Positions 1-11,870 of a stretch of DNA of 64,000 nt are shown piece after piece. The stretch is from assembly GCF_048128805.1 (NCBI RefSeq), contig NC_136020.1:12775239-12839238 (forward strand), written 5' to 3'. The position numbers and the translations under genes are program-made. This DNA comes from Centroberyx gerrardi. Its lineage: Eukaryota; Chordata; Actinopteri; Beryciformes; Berycidae. The notes beneath the pieces are model-generated. The model had not been told where the DNA came from. It saw only the letters and a program-made list of their open reading frames with translations, and did not search any database. How positions within the stretch are numbered: position 1 is the stretch's first letter; the number at the start of each line of letters is the position of its first letter.

Positions 1-269
1 TGTAAAGAATTTAATTTCATACCTGAGTTACAGGAATAAATTTGACTTGACTTAAATAGACTAGAGACCAACCGTATCTGATGTGGAAATTCAAAACAGC
101 CAGTTAAATATCTACATATCACTGTGATTTGAACACACAAGAGCAGGAAAACAGTCCGTGAGTTTTATGTCTAAATACCTGAAGTCTTGGGGAAAATAAG
201 GCTGAAAAATCATTCCTAATTTGCATTCATGGTGAACTGGCCAGTAACTGCATTGATATTCCACTGCAG

Positions 270-450
270 CTGCCTTATATAATGTCTATGATGAACAGCG
301 GCCGTTACCTAATCAAACTCCCGAAAAAGTCATCCGAGTGAATACAGAGAGCGAGACTGAAGTCGTGCAGATACCTGCTGTGGCTGGAGGAGGGATTCCC
401 TTTTGGCTGACTGACAGACAGTTTGTTTGTATGCATGGGAGACCAGTGAG
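270..450 (+). CDS. Possible internal exon of an unidentified gene
   Basis: A 181-nt stretch is open in one frame, preceded by an acceptor-like CCACTGCAG and followed by a strong donor (GAG then GTGAGT). The reading is about 59 residues and includes VIRVNTESETEVV and GGGIPFWLTDRQF. With 2 nt spare at each end it would be a phase-consistent internal exon. I do not recognise the protein. Neither the preceding exon (off the left edge) nor a following exon could be found within the next 5 kb. The start of the purine repeat lies about 40 bp downstream of the donor. It could be the last visible exon of a plus-strand neighbour of ube2n, or a chance open stretch. Confidence 0.4.
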
Positions 451-486
451 GTGAGTTACATAACGACAGCAAGGTAGAGGTGAGAG

Positions 487-1200
487 GAGTCTGCAGAGGA
501 GAGGAGAGGAGAGGAGAGGAGAGGAGAGGGGAGGAGAGGGGAGGAGAGAGAGGAGAGGAGAGGAGAGGAGAGGGGAGGAGAGAGAGGAGAGGAGGAGGAG
601 AGGAGAGAAAGAGGAGAAGAGAGGAGAAGAGAGGAGAGGGAGAGGAGAAGAGAGGAGAGGAGAGGAAGAGAGAGGAAGAGGAGAGGAGCGGAGAGGAGAG
701 GAGAGAGAGGAGAGGAGAGGAGAGGAGAGGAGAGGAGAGAGGAAGAGAGAGGAAGAGGAGAGGAGAGGAGAGATGAGAGGAGAGGAAGAGAGAGGAAGAG
801 GAGAGGAGAGGAGAGAGAGGAGAGGGGAAGGGGAAGAGAGGAGAAAAGATGAGAGGAGGGGAGAGGAAGAGAGAGGAGAGAAGAGGAGAGGAGAGAGAAG
901 GAAAAGCGAGGGAAAAGTGAAGGAGAGAGGAGAGGAGGGACGCGAGGGAGCAGAAAGGAGAGGTGAAAAGAGGTAAGAGTGCAGGAGGAGGAAGAATAGG
1001 GAGAGGGAGAGGAAGGAGAAGAGGGAGACGAGAGCGGGGAGAAGAAAGAGAAAAGAGTAGGAGGAGAGGATAGGAAATGAAAGGGAAGGGAGAGAAGAAA
1101 ATGGAGAGGAGAAGCGAAGGGAGGGGAGTAGAGGAAGAGAGAGGAGAGAGAAGAAGGAGAAGGAGATGGAGAAGGGAAGGAGAAGAACAGAACTCAATAG
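487..1200 (+). repeat. GAGGA-type polypurine low-complexity tandem region
   Basis: About 700 bp of almost uninterrupted purines on the plus strand, built from GGAGA/GAGGA pentamers with GGAAGAGA variants. It becomes less regular after about 840. The complementary strand is pure CT, which creates a long Ser/Leu/Pro artefact reading frame there and Arg/Glu/Gly frames on the plus strand. Such homopurine-homopyrimidine mirror tracts can form triplex (H-DNA) structures; that is inference here. Confidence 0.95.
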
Positions 1201-1230
1201 AACGAAGCAGAACAGAACATCCCTCCCTCT

Positions 1231-3940
1231 AGAAAGACTGAAAAACATTACCATCCATAACAAGCAGACTGCTTAGACAAGCATGTCCTGCACCTACCAA
1301 CCAACACAAGTGTCCGATTTCTCGTAAACGCTGATGCCGTTGACACGCGACAACCAAAACAGGATGTTTGTCATCACCTCACGCTCCAACATCACCAGCA
1401 TGTGATGAGAATGTTTTGACCTGCAGTCAGCAATCAAAGGGAGAAATGATCTGCCCTGTTAGTGAACTAGTGCTATGTTTAGGATTTTGGCTCCACATCA
1501 TCTGTTGCAGTCATCACTGCAGTTGTACCTCTGTATTATCATGCCTAACATGATAAATGACACTGTAGAGTTAGGAGGGTTGCTTTGAAAATGTGAAAAT
1601 ATGAAGTTAAACGGAAAATTTACTTTTTACACTTACAGATTATTTTCAATGGGATCATCTATAACCATTATCATCCATTATTTCAAGTTTCGCAAGATGT
1701 TTGTGTCTGCAATCTCGACCCAAAAAGACCTTTCCCCTTCAAACATGCATGTCAGTACTCCAACAAATGAACACCTATTGTTCAAAAGTAATCCGTAATA
1801 TTATCCCTAACTGCAAAGGATTACAGTCACTAATTTCCGTCATCAGATAACTGTGATCACATTACAGGTAATCCATTACCCACAAACCCTGGTGAGGGTC
1901 AAGAGCAATTTGATGAGAGATGAAGGAGGCCGGTGAGCCCTGTTTGCACGAATCATTAGAGGAATTCCTCTCCCTTCGTTTTCCATAGAATTTGAAGGAA
2001 ACACAAATGGAAAAATATATCACAAATATACTGTATGACACAATGGGTTCAAGGTCCAAATCCTTTATTTCTAAATTTCAACCAACATGACCTTTTCCAG
2101 ATTGATGATTATTTCATCTTTTATGAAAATGTTGGCAGAGCAAATTGCACATGTACACAGGGGAAGCACACATGGAGAAGGTGCAGTACTGATCACTTCA
2201 TCATCCATATCAATTGCCTGGCGAAGACCTTTTTGGTCAAATGATGCAAATAAAGTATTGGGGGTTTGGGTCCATTGTGTAGAAATGTTTTTTCCATTAG
2301 TGCTTCATGTCCACCTTTAGTCAGTAACTGTCCTAAAACAGTGCGCACTTTTGCTTTTCTTGTATAAGTGAGGGAAAACCCAGTAAATCTTGAAATCAGA
2401 CCTGGGTAAAATTGCAAATAATTCTGAGCATTTCTGCATAAAAAATCCCACATGGTAGGAAGATAAGCAACTGTCAAAAATGGATAGTAACATTCTTCTT
2501 TTGTAATCAATAATGCTGACTTAATTGATAAAAATTTGACATGTTTTGACATTGTGTCTTTGTCAAATTGTCAAAGAGGGATGTGGTTGCTGTCCAGTTT
2601 TCATTTTTGAGGGTTGCTGCCCTCAAGATTGCCCTGAGATTTTTTTTAAATGCAGAAATGCTGAAATGAAAGTATTTACATCTTTTGTTCTGACAGGCAC
2701 ATCTGTCCCACTGTCCCGGCACCCCAACACTATTCCAACTCGTAGCAATTGTTTTACCCTGCAGGGTGTAACAGATGGGTGGTGTTGACAGCATCAGGAC
2801 AATTCAGATGGTTTCAGGTAAGTGGGTCCATCACTCAAAATTATTACTTTCAAGTGATTGTCTAATCTTTCTGCCACTCATTGTAGAAAATTCCATCCAT
2901 CTGTCCCCCAAAGTTGGCTTTTTTTGTAAATATTAGGCCAACATCTGGTTTGACTGCACAGCCCAGTCTGAATAAAAATAATAAATAAATAACAAATCTG
3001 AATAAATCACTTACAAATTGAGACTGTAATTACCACAGGGATGGAGTGACTGCAATATGAGTTAACAGAACCATGACAGGATAGCAAGATAGCAAAAACA
3101 TCACACTTATCATTATAACTGATCTTAACTACCAAAGCATGTGAACATACAATATTTTTTTTAATCAGAAAGTAGTGGCTAAATAAGCTACAATATAATT
3201 TTTGAAGATATATTGACCCTTGGTATTGCATACTATCCCACCTGTCACTGCAAAACAACAAAACCAAAGATTTTCTGAGGATGACCAGTGTAAGAACGAA
3301 CCAACTCCAGAGACAGCCTCCTCCAAGACTAGTTAATGTTTTGTCAGATATTTCAGATAATGAGGGGAATCGTTTCCTGGATTTCCACTCTAGGAACGGT
3401 TGCATACCAGCCTGAATGACTCACTGTTGCCATATAAACGAAGCCAGGGTCATAAAACATTGTGAAACACTAGTCGCTGGTGAGGAAACTTGAAAAACAC
3501 GGGACTCCACTACAGGTGCCTCCTTCAGGGAAGCAGACACGGCAGTCAAGAGGGAACAAAGACCATTCTTGGTATTCAGTATATGCTAAATAATGAGATT
3601 AAAACATTATATTTCCTCCTTTATGTGCAGCATCTTGGGTGTCAATATGTCATACTGCTAGGAAGAAACACAAAGGGAAATTATTTTAGGCCCTAAGGTA
3701 GAGCCCAAACTGAAAATATTCCCCAAATGTCAGCAATAAATTGTGTCAGAATAACATTTTAAATTAAACCCTTAACTTTCCCTTGTGAAGTACCTCAGTT
3801 ATATGAAGCAACCAAACCGAATGAACTTGTCTGGACCAGCTACAATTTGCTTGTAGTGCCATCTTGTGAACTTCTATGGGACAGCACAAAAAAAGTAAAG
3901 GGTCGCAGTCTCATTTATAAATTTGAAAAATGATCCTTTG
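1231..3940. other. Gene-poor stretch, nothing assigned
   Basis: No supported exon was found. About 1790-1885 has degenerate TAATCC/ATTAC motifs like the ends of common fish repeats. Two overlapping minus-strand open frames (2193-2552 and 2507-2794) match nothing I recognise and lack splice or start context. Confidence 0.5.
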
Positions 3941-3943
3941 CAT

Positions 3944-4096
3944 CAGCGGTTCTCAACCGTCGAGGCTCAAGGCTCTGCAGGTTTTCATCCCAAACAAACA
4001 CTACAGCAGCCGATCTGACAATTAGTTCTTTTCTCATTGAAAGTGTGCTAAAACATGCAGACTCTTGGGGCTCCCTCTCACGATTGAGAACCACTG
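3944..4096. mobile_element. Short hAT-like MITE
   Basis: A 153-bp element bounded by imperfect terminal inverted repeats of the form CAGYGGTTCTCAA. The right end reads TTGAGAACCACTG, the inverse of the left CAGCGGTTCTCAA. CAGTGGTTCTCAA-type ends are typical of non-autonomous hAT (Charlie-like) elements. The flanking 8-mers (CTTTGCAT and CTTCATAT) match at 5 of 8 positions, as expected for an old 8-bp target duplication. There is no coding capacity. Confidence 0.7.
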
Positions 4097-7000
4097 CTTC
4101 ATATCATGCAATACATTTCTTAGCATGGGTATTCTCAAATCATTTGCTTCTAAAACTGTATGAACTATATTTTGTGACTTATTACTTAGCGTCAATGCCT
4201 CCCTCAGCTGGACATGAACGGTCCTACTTCCCACAAAAAAGGATATAATGAAGTCTTCTCTCATCGAGTCAACAGTGTGTCGGAGGGAGGGAGATTACTT
4301 GAGAAACCCCACTGACAGACCCACTGAGAACCCTTTTTCCTTTTAACATCCATGCAAGATTTCTATGTAGGTGCTCAGATTAGGGCCCAATTTAATAGTA
4401 CATGGGATACCTACATCAGATCATGTGGATTGCTATATGAAAAGTGCATGTAGGTCAAGAAATGGGAAATTGTCAAGAAACAGTCAGGACAAACTGGACA
4501 TTAACACATAAAAGACACAAGATCAGAGTATCCAGTGTAATCAGGAATTGGATTCAATGGATTAATTTCATAGCACAACCCACCAGGAATGAAATCTTAA
4601 GCCTTTTGAGAACTTTTCACCGTTGGGTCACTGTAAAATCCACACCACATACACAAGGAGAGCCTCTACTTACTCAACTCAGTTTATTTACAGAGCATTT
4701 GAAGAGCCATGTATGCAAATGTACTGAAATTACCGACAGAACTCTTCTTTTTTACACACGGGGAGCTGATTACTCAGAGTTGGATCTCTCAATACCTTGA
4801 TCTAGATGCCTCGAAAATCCAGTGACTGATTTTACTTTAGGTTGCCGTTAAGTCCCTCAAGGAAACAATAAATTAACCAGGTTTTTACGCCTTGCTCCTT
4901 CTTCAGAACTTGAATAAATGTAGCAGTTAGAAACAGTTAAGAAACATTTCTGGGTGAGGATATGAAACAAACAAATCTATGCAACACCAAGCCTGCAAGA
5001 ATAAAAAAAAAAAAAAAAGGAAATTATGGAAGAAGAAAGAGATCAACCAAAAAACGCATAACAAAAATAGTTTTACTAAAACATAACATTACAGATTCCT
5101 CCCTCAGATGAGTCGTACAGAAGTAATATGATGGAGGATCTGAGCGACCGGGCAATGAGTCTTTCATGCCTCGCTTCAAGTCACAGTCTGATGTTTTCAC
5201 ACCGATTCCTCTAACCCACAAATACATCTTTTAAAAGGAAAGTCTCTGGATTCTTTTTAGAAGTCTCTCCTACAGATCACGATCATGTCCCACTAAAAAA
5301 ATGTAGTTGCAATCATGCAATTTTGAGATTAATTGTTTCAAACGAAATCGATTTCTACATGGCGAGAATTCTGTCTAGCCAATAGGGACTCTGTATTAGC
5401 ATGATCAGGATGTTGCATCTTGCTATCTCGATCCTATTCTTTGCTGCTTCAATTGACCCATTTTCCTTCAGGGATCAATGAAGTTCATCATCATCACTTG
5501 CCTTACCATTGCTTACAAATGGTAACAGCAGGTTAGGACCGACTCCTCAGGAACGTGAAAACTTAATTAGTGATTAATAACACAAAGGCTTCCAAAAAAA
5601 AAAAAACCTCAACCTTCCCTTTAAAGAAAACCCAAGACCTCAACTTTCACAATCATCCTGAAGAAGTTTGAACTGTCCTGATATTGGTTTGGTTATGGTA
5701 CATGCTTTTTAATGAAGTAACACTGAAAATAAAATAAAGAACAGGCAACATAGAGAGCATGGACAGACATTTAAAAAAAAAAAAGGAAAATAAAAACAAA
5801 CACCTCACATTCCTACACTCTTGAAAAAGTCATTTTCAACACATGTAGTCTGTTACAACAGGCACATCGTGTTCCTTTTCAACACAAAGTATTTTGAATA
5901 TTTTTTAAAACATGACTTTCTATTAACATGCTGTGTTAAAAAGCAACCCAAGATATGCTGCCCTTCCTAACGTGTTGGAAACGACACATTTTAAGTGTGT
6001 GGAAGTGTTTCCCTCCCGTCCACCCTCCCCAAACTGTCCAAACAGGGGCTGCAGACACTAAACTGTTGGCCCAATAATGGCAAACATTTACTGGCACTTG
6101 TGCAGATATGAGAAAACTGAACAGACATGAGCATGAAACAATCATTCCACCCACAGGTCAAAAGGCTCAAGAGTCGTGGCGTTCATAGAATGTGAATAGC
6201 AACATTTCATATTAGTGCCTACGAGATTGTTGGACATGATTCTGAAAGGACAATTTTACGCTAAATTCAATTTTGAGGCATTATTATAAGCAACCCTGTC
6301 TCCTCAATCAACCTAAGACCAATGTTAAGTTGCAAATAATGAAAAGAGCTAAAATGACATCATCTATCAGAAGGGGCAAGACATTTCTGAGACCGGCCAC
6401 CAACTAAATGCTTGTAAATTTTGGCTGTGGCTATTAAGTACGTCTCCTCTACCAGCCGCTTTGGCAGGTAACCAACTACATGCGGGAGTTCTAAAAAATA
6501 TATCTTACAGGTAAAATAGTGAAAGTGTTAAATAGTGCTAAGTATTGGAATGATCCAGCCTTGGTGGCTTGTGGATGGAAATGTTTATTTCATTGCCCTG
6601 CGAAACCCAATCCATTCTCTCAGTTCATCAAAAGTGTCAAATCGCAGCTTTGTTTTAAATCTCTGGACTTGATCTGTGCCACAGTCACAAAAAGTGTCAA
6701 GGGTTGGGAAGAAAAGGCTGATTTTGGGATTGATGTTAGGTTTGAGGATGCATTTGGTGTTTGGAACCATTTAAATATACTCATGTTTTTTCAGTACTTG
6801 GTGCCCCCTGTGCTAAACATACAGTGTTCTGAAGTGTTAGCATGCATGGTAGCAATCTCAAATATTGGATACACGGTGTGGAAAAGCAACCAATTTTCTT
6901 GTCGCACAAAGGTCAGATAATACAGGGGCTTGTTTGCCAAAAAGTCGACGTATTCCCTGGAAAGAGTTAGGGAAAGCTCATCATTCCTACAATCCGCCTG

Positions 7001-7489
7001 CTTATACAAGGAGGGGAGAAAAGACAGCGGTACACTCTTAAAAATGTGTTGAAATAACATCACAAAACACACAGATGTGTTGAATAATAATAATAAATGT
7101 GTTAAAAGTAGCACACCTTTAAGGCATGTTGGATATTTTTGCCAACATGCCAGTGTGTGTCTAGTTAGGAAGAGCATATCATGTGATTTTGAACACATAC
7201 TTTTTAAGACTGTAGCGGGGAGGGCGCCGTTCTCTGTCCATGCATTTAAATAGCGACACAGGACAAAGGCTAACACACAGCTAACGCATCGTGGAGAGGA
7301 AAATAAGTCACCCAGAGGTTTGCAGCAGTAAATCTCGTCATTTCTCTTTCAAATAGATTTGGACTTATATTATTTTGTTTTGTTTGTTGTTGTTTTTTTT
7401 GTGTGTCCATGAAATTCAAATGAAGGAGGAGACCATCTTGACAGGAGTACATTTTGTGGATCACATTCAGACGCCTCTTCTCTCATCTT
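4097..7489. other. Intergenic or probable ube2n 3' UTR side
   Basis: This lies directly downstream of the ube2n stop on the minus strand, so part is likely its 3' untranslated region. Antisense AATAAA signals (TTTATT on plus) occur near 6583 and 4683. Short A-runs occur near 5005, 5596 and 5773. The TGTGTTGAAATAACA-like text near 7040-7100 and 5820-5930 resembles a dispersed fish repeat. No open frame here looks like a real exon. Confidence 0.4.
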
Positions 7490-10400
7490 CTATGCTTCAA
7501 TGTTGTTGCCTGCGTAGAGCTTGGTCCATGTTCGGGCTGCGGGGGGAGAGACAGAGATACAGTGGTTGTTGTGGATTGGGGGGGGCGGGGGGGCTCAGTG
7601 GCTACAGCATGGCACAAACACTGATAAAGTTCAGGGTTTGGTTCCCACCGGGTTCACCCATACTAAAAATGTAAGCACTTATGGCATGACCAATGTTACA
7701 GCTTATACCAATACCTATGTTATGAAAAGTTGTCCATCACTGTTTGCTTATCACACTCTTTACCCAGACTCACATGTACAGTCAGATTGCCTGGGTATTT
7801 TTTTTCCATACCATAACATTAGCCTGAAATTAGTGCAATATCCCAGCATTTCTAAACAAGTCTAGACCATAACCAATAGGCCTTCTCTTGAGCCACAGCA
7901 ACACTGAGACAAATAAGAGCAAACTGCCCAGTGGATCACTTTAAAGTCCCATGGAAAAGGAAATGGCAATTCGATGGTGTCTTGCTTCTGTAATTCAACG
8001 CATTTCTAGTTAAAACAGAATGTTGGGGCGGGACATGAGGGACTGTTCCAAAGTTGGCGTATTGGACCTTAACAAACATGGGTTTGGATGGGAGACCAGA
8101 TGTAGGGACTTTACCCAGGCTTGAGAGAACTGACACCTCCAGCTTTAGTGTTGGTTAGTATCAGAGCTGGTGAAGGCCCCACAGTGTAAACTGATGGGAT
8201 AACAGTATCTGTCAGGGGGAGCAAGGCAGTGAAGCCCAGTGAAGCTGTCACAAATTCACACATTCAAAATGAAGAATTCCAATGAAGTCCACCAGGATGC
8301 AACCATCGTGACCACTTTACGTGGATGTTGCTGTTGTAACCAAGCAGAGCATTTTTCATGTTGCAGACACTTGAGAGAATCTGTGGCTGCCTGCTGCAGC
8401 CAAATTCAGCACAGCTGATCGTTATGGAGTCTGGAGTGTTAAGGACAAACATAAATCTAATCCCCACCTGTCTCAATGGCTTGGCCTTCGTTTTTCTTCC
8501 ACTGCTCTGCAACGTCGTTTGCCAGGGGGTCGTCTGGGTTGGGAGCACTTAATAACGCCTGGATCGATAGCAACACTGTACGGATCTGCAGGGCTGGAGA
8601 CCACTTATCTGGAAAGAAGAAAAGTCCATAAACAGATGCAAGGAAAGAAAAAATTGACAGCTCAAAGGGTCGATGTTGCTTTCGACGTCAAAACAAGAGA
8701 AAGCATTGATGTTACACAGCATAGATATACATGGGGAGCCAAGCAGGTACAACATGTCAGTGATGTACACACTTGTCCTCCACTCGTAGATTCCCACCCT
8801 TTAGACCAAGAGCAAACCAAATCTAGACATACATTTAGGATTTTTGTTCACTTGTCATGATGGTAGCCAAATCATTTTGCTGCATTTACTGTCAAGACTG
8901 TAGAATGGTGTGAGAATCAGAACTTTGTAATGATAACAGACAAACAGAAAGACAGTTAGTATTAGCAGTAGGTAAGCTGTCCCACCCTAGTGCCCAAAAG
9001 ACCGCTGTGTATTTAAAAGGTCACTGTGTTTATTTATCCAATACATGTTAAAACAATGCTTTTGTTCCTATGTTGTTATTATCAGCAGCAACAGTAGATG
9101 AGTAGCATAGTGCTCGAGTGAATGGACACATGTAACAGTTGTAACACAGAAACATGTAACATGCTGAGCACATTAAATGTTAAATGTATATATGTAGTGT
9201 GATATGTATAGTCTAATTTCCATCATATGTCTTTCACTGTCCCTCTGCATTGTAGGTGAGGTACGGTTGTCCCTGTATGTCTTGTCAGTATGGACAGTCC
9301 GCCTCAGTACAGCGCTCTAAAGTGTGACCAAGCTATAAATAAACAAGTTGTGCAACCTGGAAATTAAAATTGGGTGCACTGGTGCGCCTACAAATAATTG
9401 TCTGCTGCAACTTTTGTTAGTGACTTCTTTAAAGCTTTAGAGCATGGCAACCCCTCTCCTGTTGTCTGTTTTGTTCATGCCAGTCAAATGTAAACTGACC
9501 CCTTTCCCGGTCAGCAACTTTTTAAAGGTAATTTTTGTTTTAAATATGGGTAATGCCCCCAAAACCGATCACTATATTGATGTTAGGAGCTTTTCTGTAA
9601 AGCACTTTGGTACAAACTTGTTTTGTTATTAAAGTGCTATATAAATAAAATTGAACTTGAACTAGGAGGTTTGTTGTTGCACATTAGGCCAGTCTATTTT
9701 TCTCCACACTTTGTTTCACTTGTTTTTAGCGCTGTACCAGTGTAAGGGAAAGGAACTTTGCTCCTGCTGTACTATATCCAATTCAACAGATCCTCCCGTT
9801 GTGAAAACCAAAATGAAACTTGGGATTTTATGCGCCACACTGCAGGTTTGTAAGGGTGTGTGCTAGACAGTAATTTGATGCATCCAGAATATAAAATGAT
9901 AATGATTTTACAGCATTGCCAACTCTTCCAACAAAAAAAGATGCTCCTTAAATCTTTTAGAGTGTCTAATTTTTCAGTTTTTGAGTGTGGGAGCTACCAA
10001 GCAAAAAGGTTAGCTTAGAGCCCTGCAGTAAGCTGTCAATGAGTTTCTGCACTAATGTGACCAAGACCAATTCATATACATTTATTGTTTTGGGCAGGTT
10101 AAGTGATTCCGACATGCACTCTTACCTTTCAAAATGTCTAAACATATTCTTCCCAATTTGTCAACATTGGGGTGGTAGATTTTGGTCATGAATCGCACTT
10201 TGGGAGCTGCCATGGGATACTCTTCTGGAAGAAATAGTTCAAGTTTAAAGGTGCCTCCTTCGAAAGGGGAGTCTTGAGGCCCTGCGATGACCACATGGAA
10301 GTAACGTGCATTTCCTTCATCGGGCTTAGCTGTGATCCCCGGAACAGGCTCTGCCATCAACCGCTGCGTCTCCTGGAGGTGACCAGAAGGCAGAGCAGGC

Positions 10401-11752
10401 AGGAAAGCAAAACACAAACACAACATTTCAGAATAAAAAAACATGCACCAAATAAGAATCAGGGAGAAAGTCCACAGACTTTATGACATGCAACAGATGA
10501 CAATGGGCTAATTCAGACTCACAGCTACACACACACACACACTACAGCATTCCACAAGTTACTGTCTATTAACACAAAGAGAAACTAAAATTTTGTTGGT
10601 GCATTGCTCATACAACTCACAACCGTTTGCTGTAATACAAAACACATAAAGAAACAACCACTAGGGTAAAAGAAAATAAATATTTTCATAAAGGCAATAA
10701 TTTGTTTCATTTTCTTAAAAAACTTTTCATGTAACTTATGACAGCAGTTACTCTGATGTGTATAATAAATTCATATAATCAAAGGTGGACTCTCAACTGA
10801 GTTTTGGTGCAATTTAAAAACGCAACTCAATAACACAACATTGTGTACCAGAGAGACCAGCAGAGGAGCAGGGAGTGAGAGGAAGAACAGCATTTTTCAC
10901 ATTTCTACTTCTGATCATGCAGGTGCACTGAAACATCTGCAGCCAACAGGAAGGAAGCTAACTCAACTGTATAGACAACATTATGAATTTCTACATTTGG
11001 TTATGATCGCTGCAGTAACAACCTTCTACAAAGGAACCACGATCTTGTTCAGACATAGTGATGTTGTTGTCTGCGATCAAACTTAAAATACAACATTATG
11101 TAGCGGAAAAAGCTGCTCGCGCCCACTGCTGGGCCTGGCCCAGCCAAACTTGCGGTGAGGTTTGGGGAAGACGCGGCAGCGCAGCCGGCTTTCACTTCCA
11201 GTTTGGTTCTGGCTTTATCTTTGAAACAGAAGTAATAGTTTAAGATTTTCTGTATGAGAAGCATTTATAAATAATCAGAGAGCAAAGGCAGCAATTCACA
11301 TTAGCGCCAGACATGTGTACCAAGACATGTCTACTGCCACAGCTGCTAGGTAGCTTATTCAAATACATGAGCCCATTCATATTGCTACTGGGGTTTATTA
11401 CCATTATATATTGTTTTTCAATAAAACAAAAATGCGATCTAAAGGGACGAAAACCACATTTGAGATATAATAACTGATTAGCGCACATATGAAATCACGC
11501 ACAGCGCTGAAGGGAGTAAACGGAAGTGGCAAACAAAATAGTTACAGACAGAGGCTAGCTAGCCAGCACGATAGCTAGATAAGAGCTACCATGCTAGCCG
11601 CGCTAACGTTAGGCTACACGCTGGATGGCAGTGAGTGCACGTCCACATCCACTTTAAATAATCTTTACAATACGCACGCAAGGGCTTATGAGGACATACA
11701 CATTGTGCGGTGTAAAGTGTACCTTTATAATCCTACGGGGCAAACCGGCCAT
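7490..11752 (-). CDS. ube2n: Ubiquitin-conjugating enzyme E2 N (Ubc13)
   Basis: The E2 that builds K63-linked ubiquitin chains with a UBE2V partner, used in NF-kB signalling and DNA damage tolerance. Coding exons on the minus strand are 11723-11752, 10126-10372, 8468-8608 and 7490-7536, 465 nt in all, giving 154 residues with every phase matching. The protein begins [10 protein letters not shown], carries the HPN motif (about residues 77-79) and the catalytic cysteine in GRICLDIL (about residue 87), and ends [13 protein letters not shown]. The human form is 152 residues and ends LYAMNNI, so the two extra C-terminal residues are the visible difference. The last exon has only 47 coding nt, and a SINE lies about 50 bp from it in intron 3. 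Near-identity to known Ubc13 makes the call very secure. Confidence 0.97.
7587..7700 (+). mobile_element. tRNA-derived SINE, 5' part
   Basis: A tRNA-like head, with an A-box region in GCTCAGTGGCTACAGCATGG and a B-box in GGGTTTGGTTCCCAC (7634-7648), is followed by CCCATACTAAAAATGTAAG. A G-run precedes it. The head matches the other SINE copies in this window, but the 3' tail is missing. It lies in ube2n intron 3, in the opposite orientation to the gene. Confidence 0.7.
9593..9662 (+). mobile_element. L2-type LINE 3' tail fragment
   Basis: The 3' tail contains GCACTTTGGTACAAACTTG, then GTGCTATATAAATAAA and TTGAACTTGAACT. It is clearly the same tail as the longer copy at 16895-17255. It is 5'-truncated and sits in ube2n intron 2. 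Confidence 0.65.
11540..11620. promoter_or_regulatory. GCTAGC/GCTAAC motif cluster in ube2n intron 1
   Basis: Within 80 bp there are overlapping GCTAGCTAGC, ATAGCTAGAT, ATGCTAGCC and GCTAACGTTAGGC motifs, 100-200 bp inside intron 1. Similar clusters occur beside exon 1 of pwp1 and mrpl42 and at the ints13 start. Function is unknown. Confidence 0.45.
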
Positions 11753-11870
11753 CTTGTGTTAGCTATTATATTTTTAGCCGTGGAGTCGCCTTCTTCAGGT
11801 TGGATTGACTGAGCTCACGGGGCGGGGCCAAATAACACACTCTTCCGGTGGCTTCAGATGACGTATGGGA
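11753..11870 (-). promoter_or_regulatory. ube2n core promoter region
   Basis: Just upstream of the ATG on the minus strand are a GC box (GGGGCGGGGCC, 11819-11829), an ETS-type CTTCCGG (about 11842-11848) and a CRE-like TGACGTAT (about 11859). The start codon itself lies in AAGATGGCCG, close to the YY1 consensus often found at the starts of housekeeping genes. No TATA box is evident. Confidence 0.55.

Noticed and set aside
313-1263. 316-residue minus-strand open frame rich in Ser, Leu and Pro
   Set aside because: It is the translation of the CT strand of the purine tandem repeat and overlaps the candidate exon; no domain or gene structure.
2193-2794. Two overlapping minus-strand frames of 119 and 95 residues
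   Set aside because: No recognisable motif, different frames, and no splice or promoter context; possibly a decayed repeat.
7634-7648. tRNA B-box match
   Set aside because: It belongs to a SINE head; no cloverleaf or full tRNA gene is present.
11100-11240. GC-rich patch in ube2n intron 1
   Set aside because: No splice signals or protein similarity; taken as part of the CpG-rich start region.
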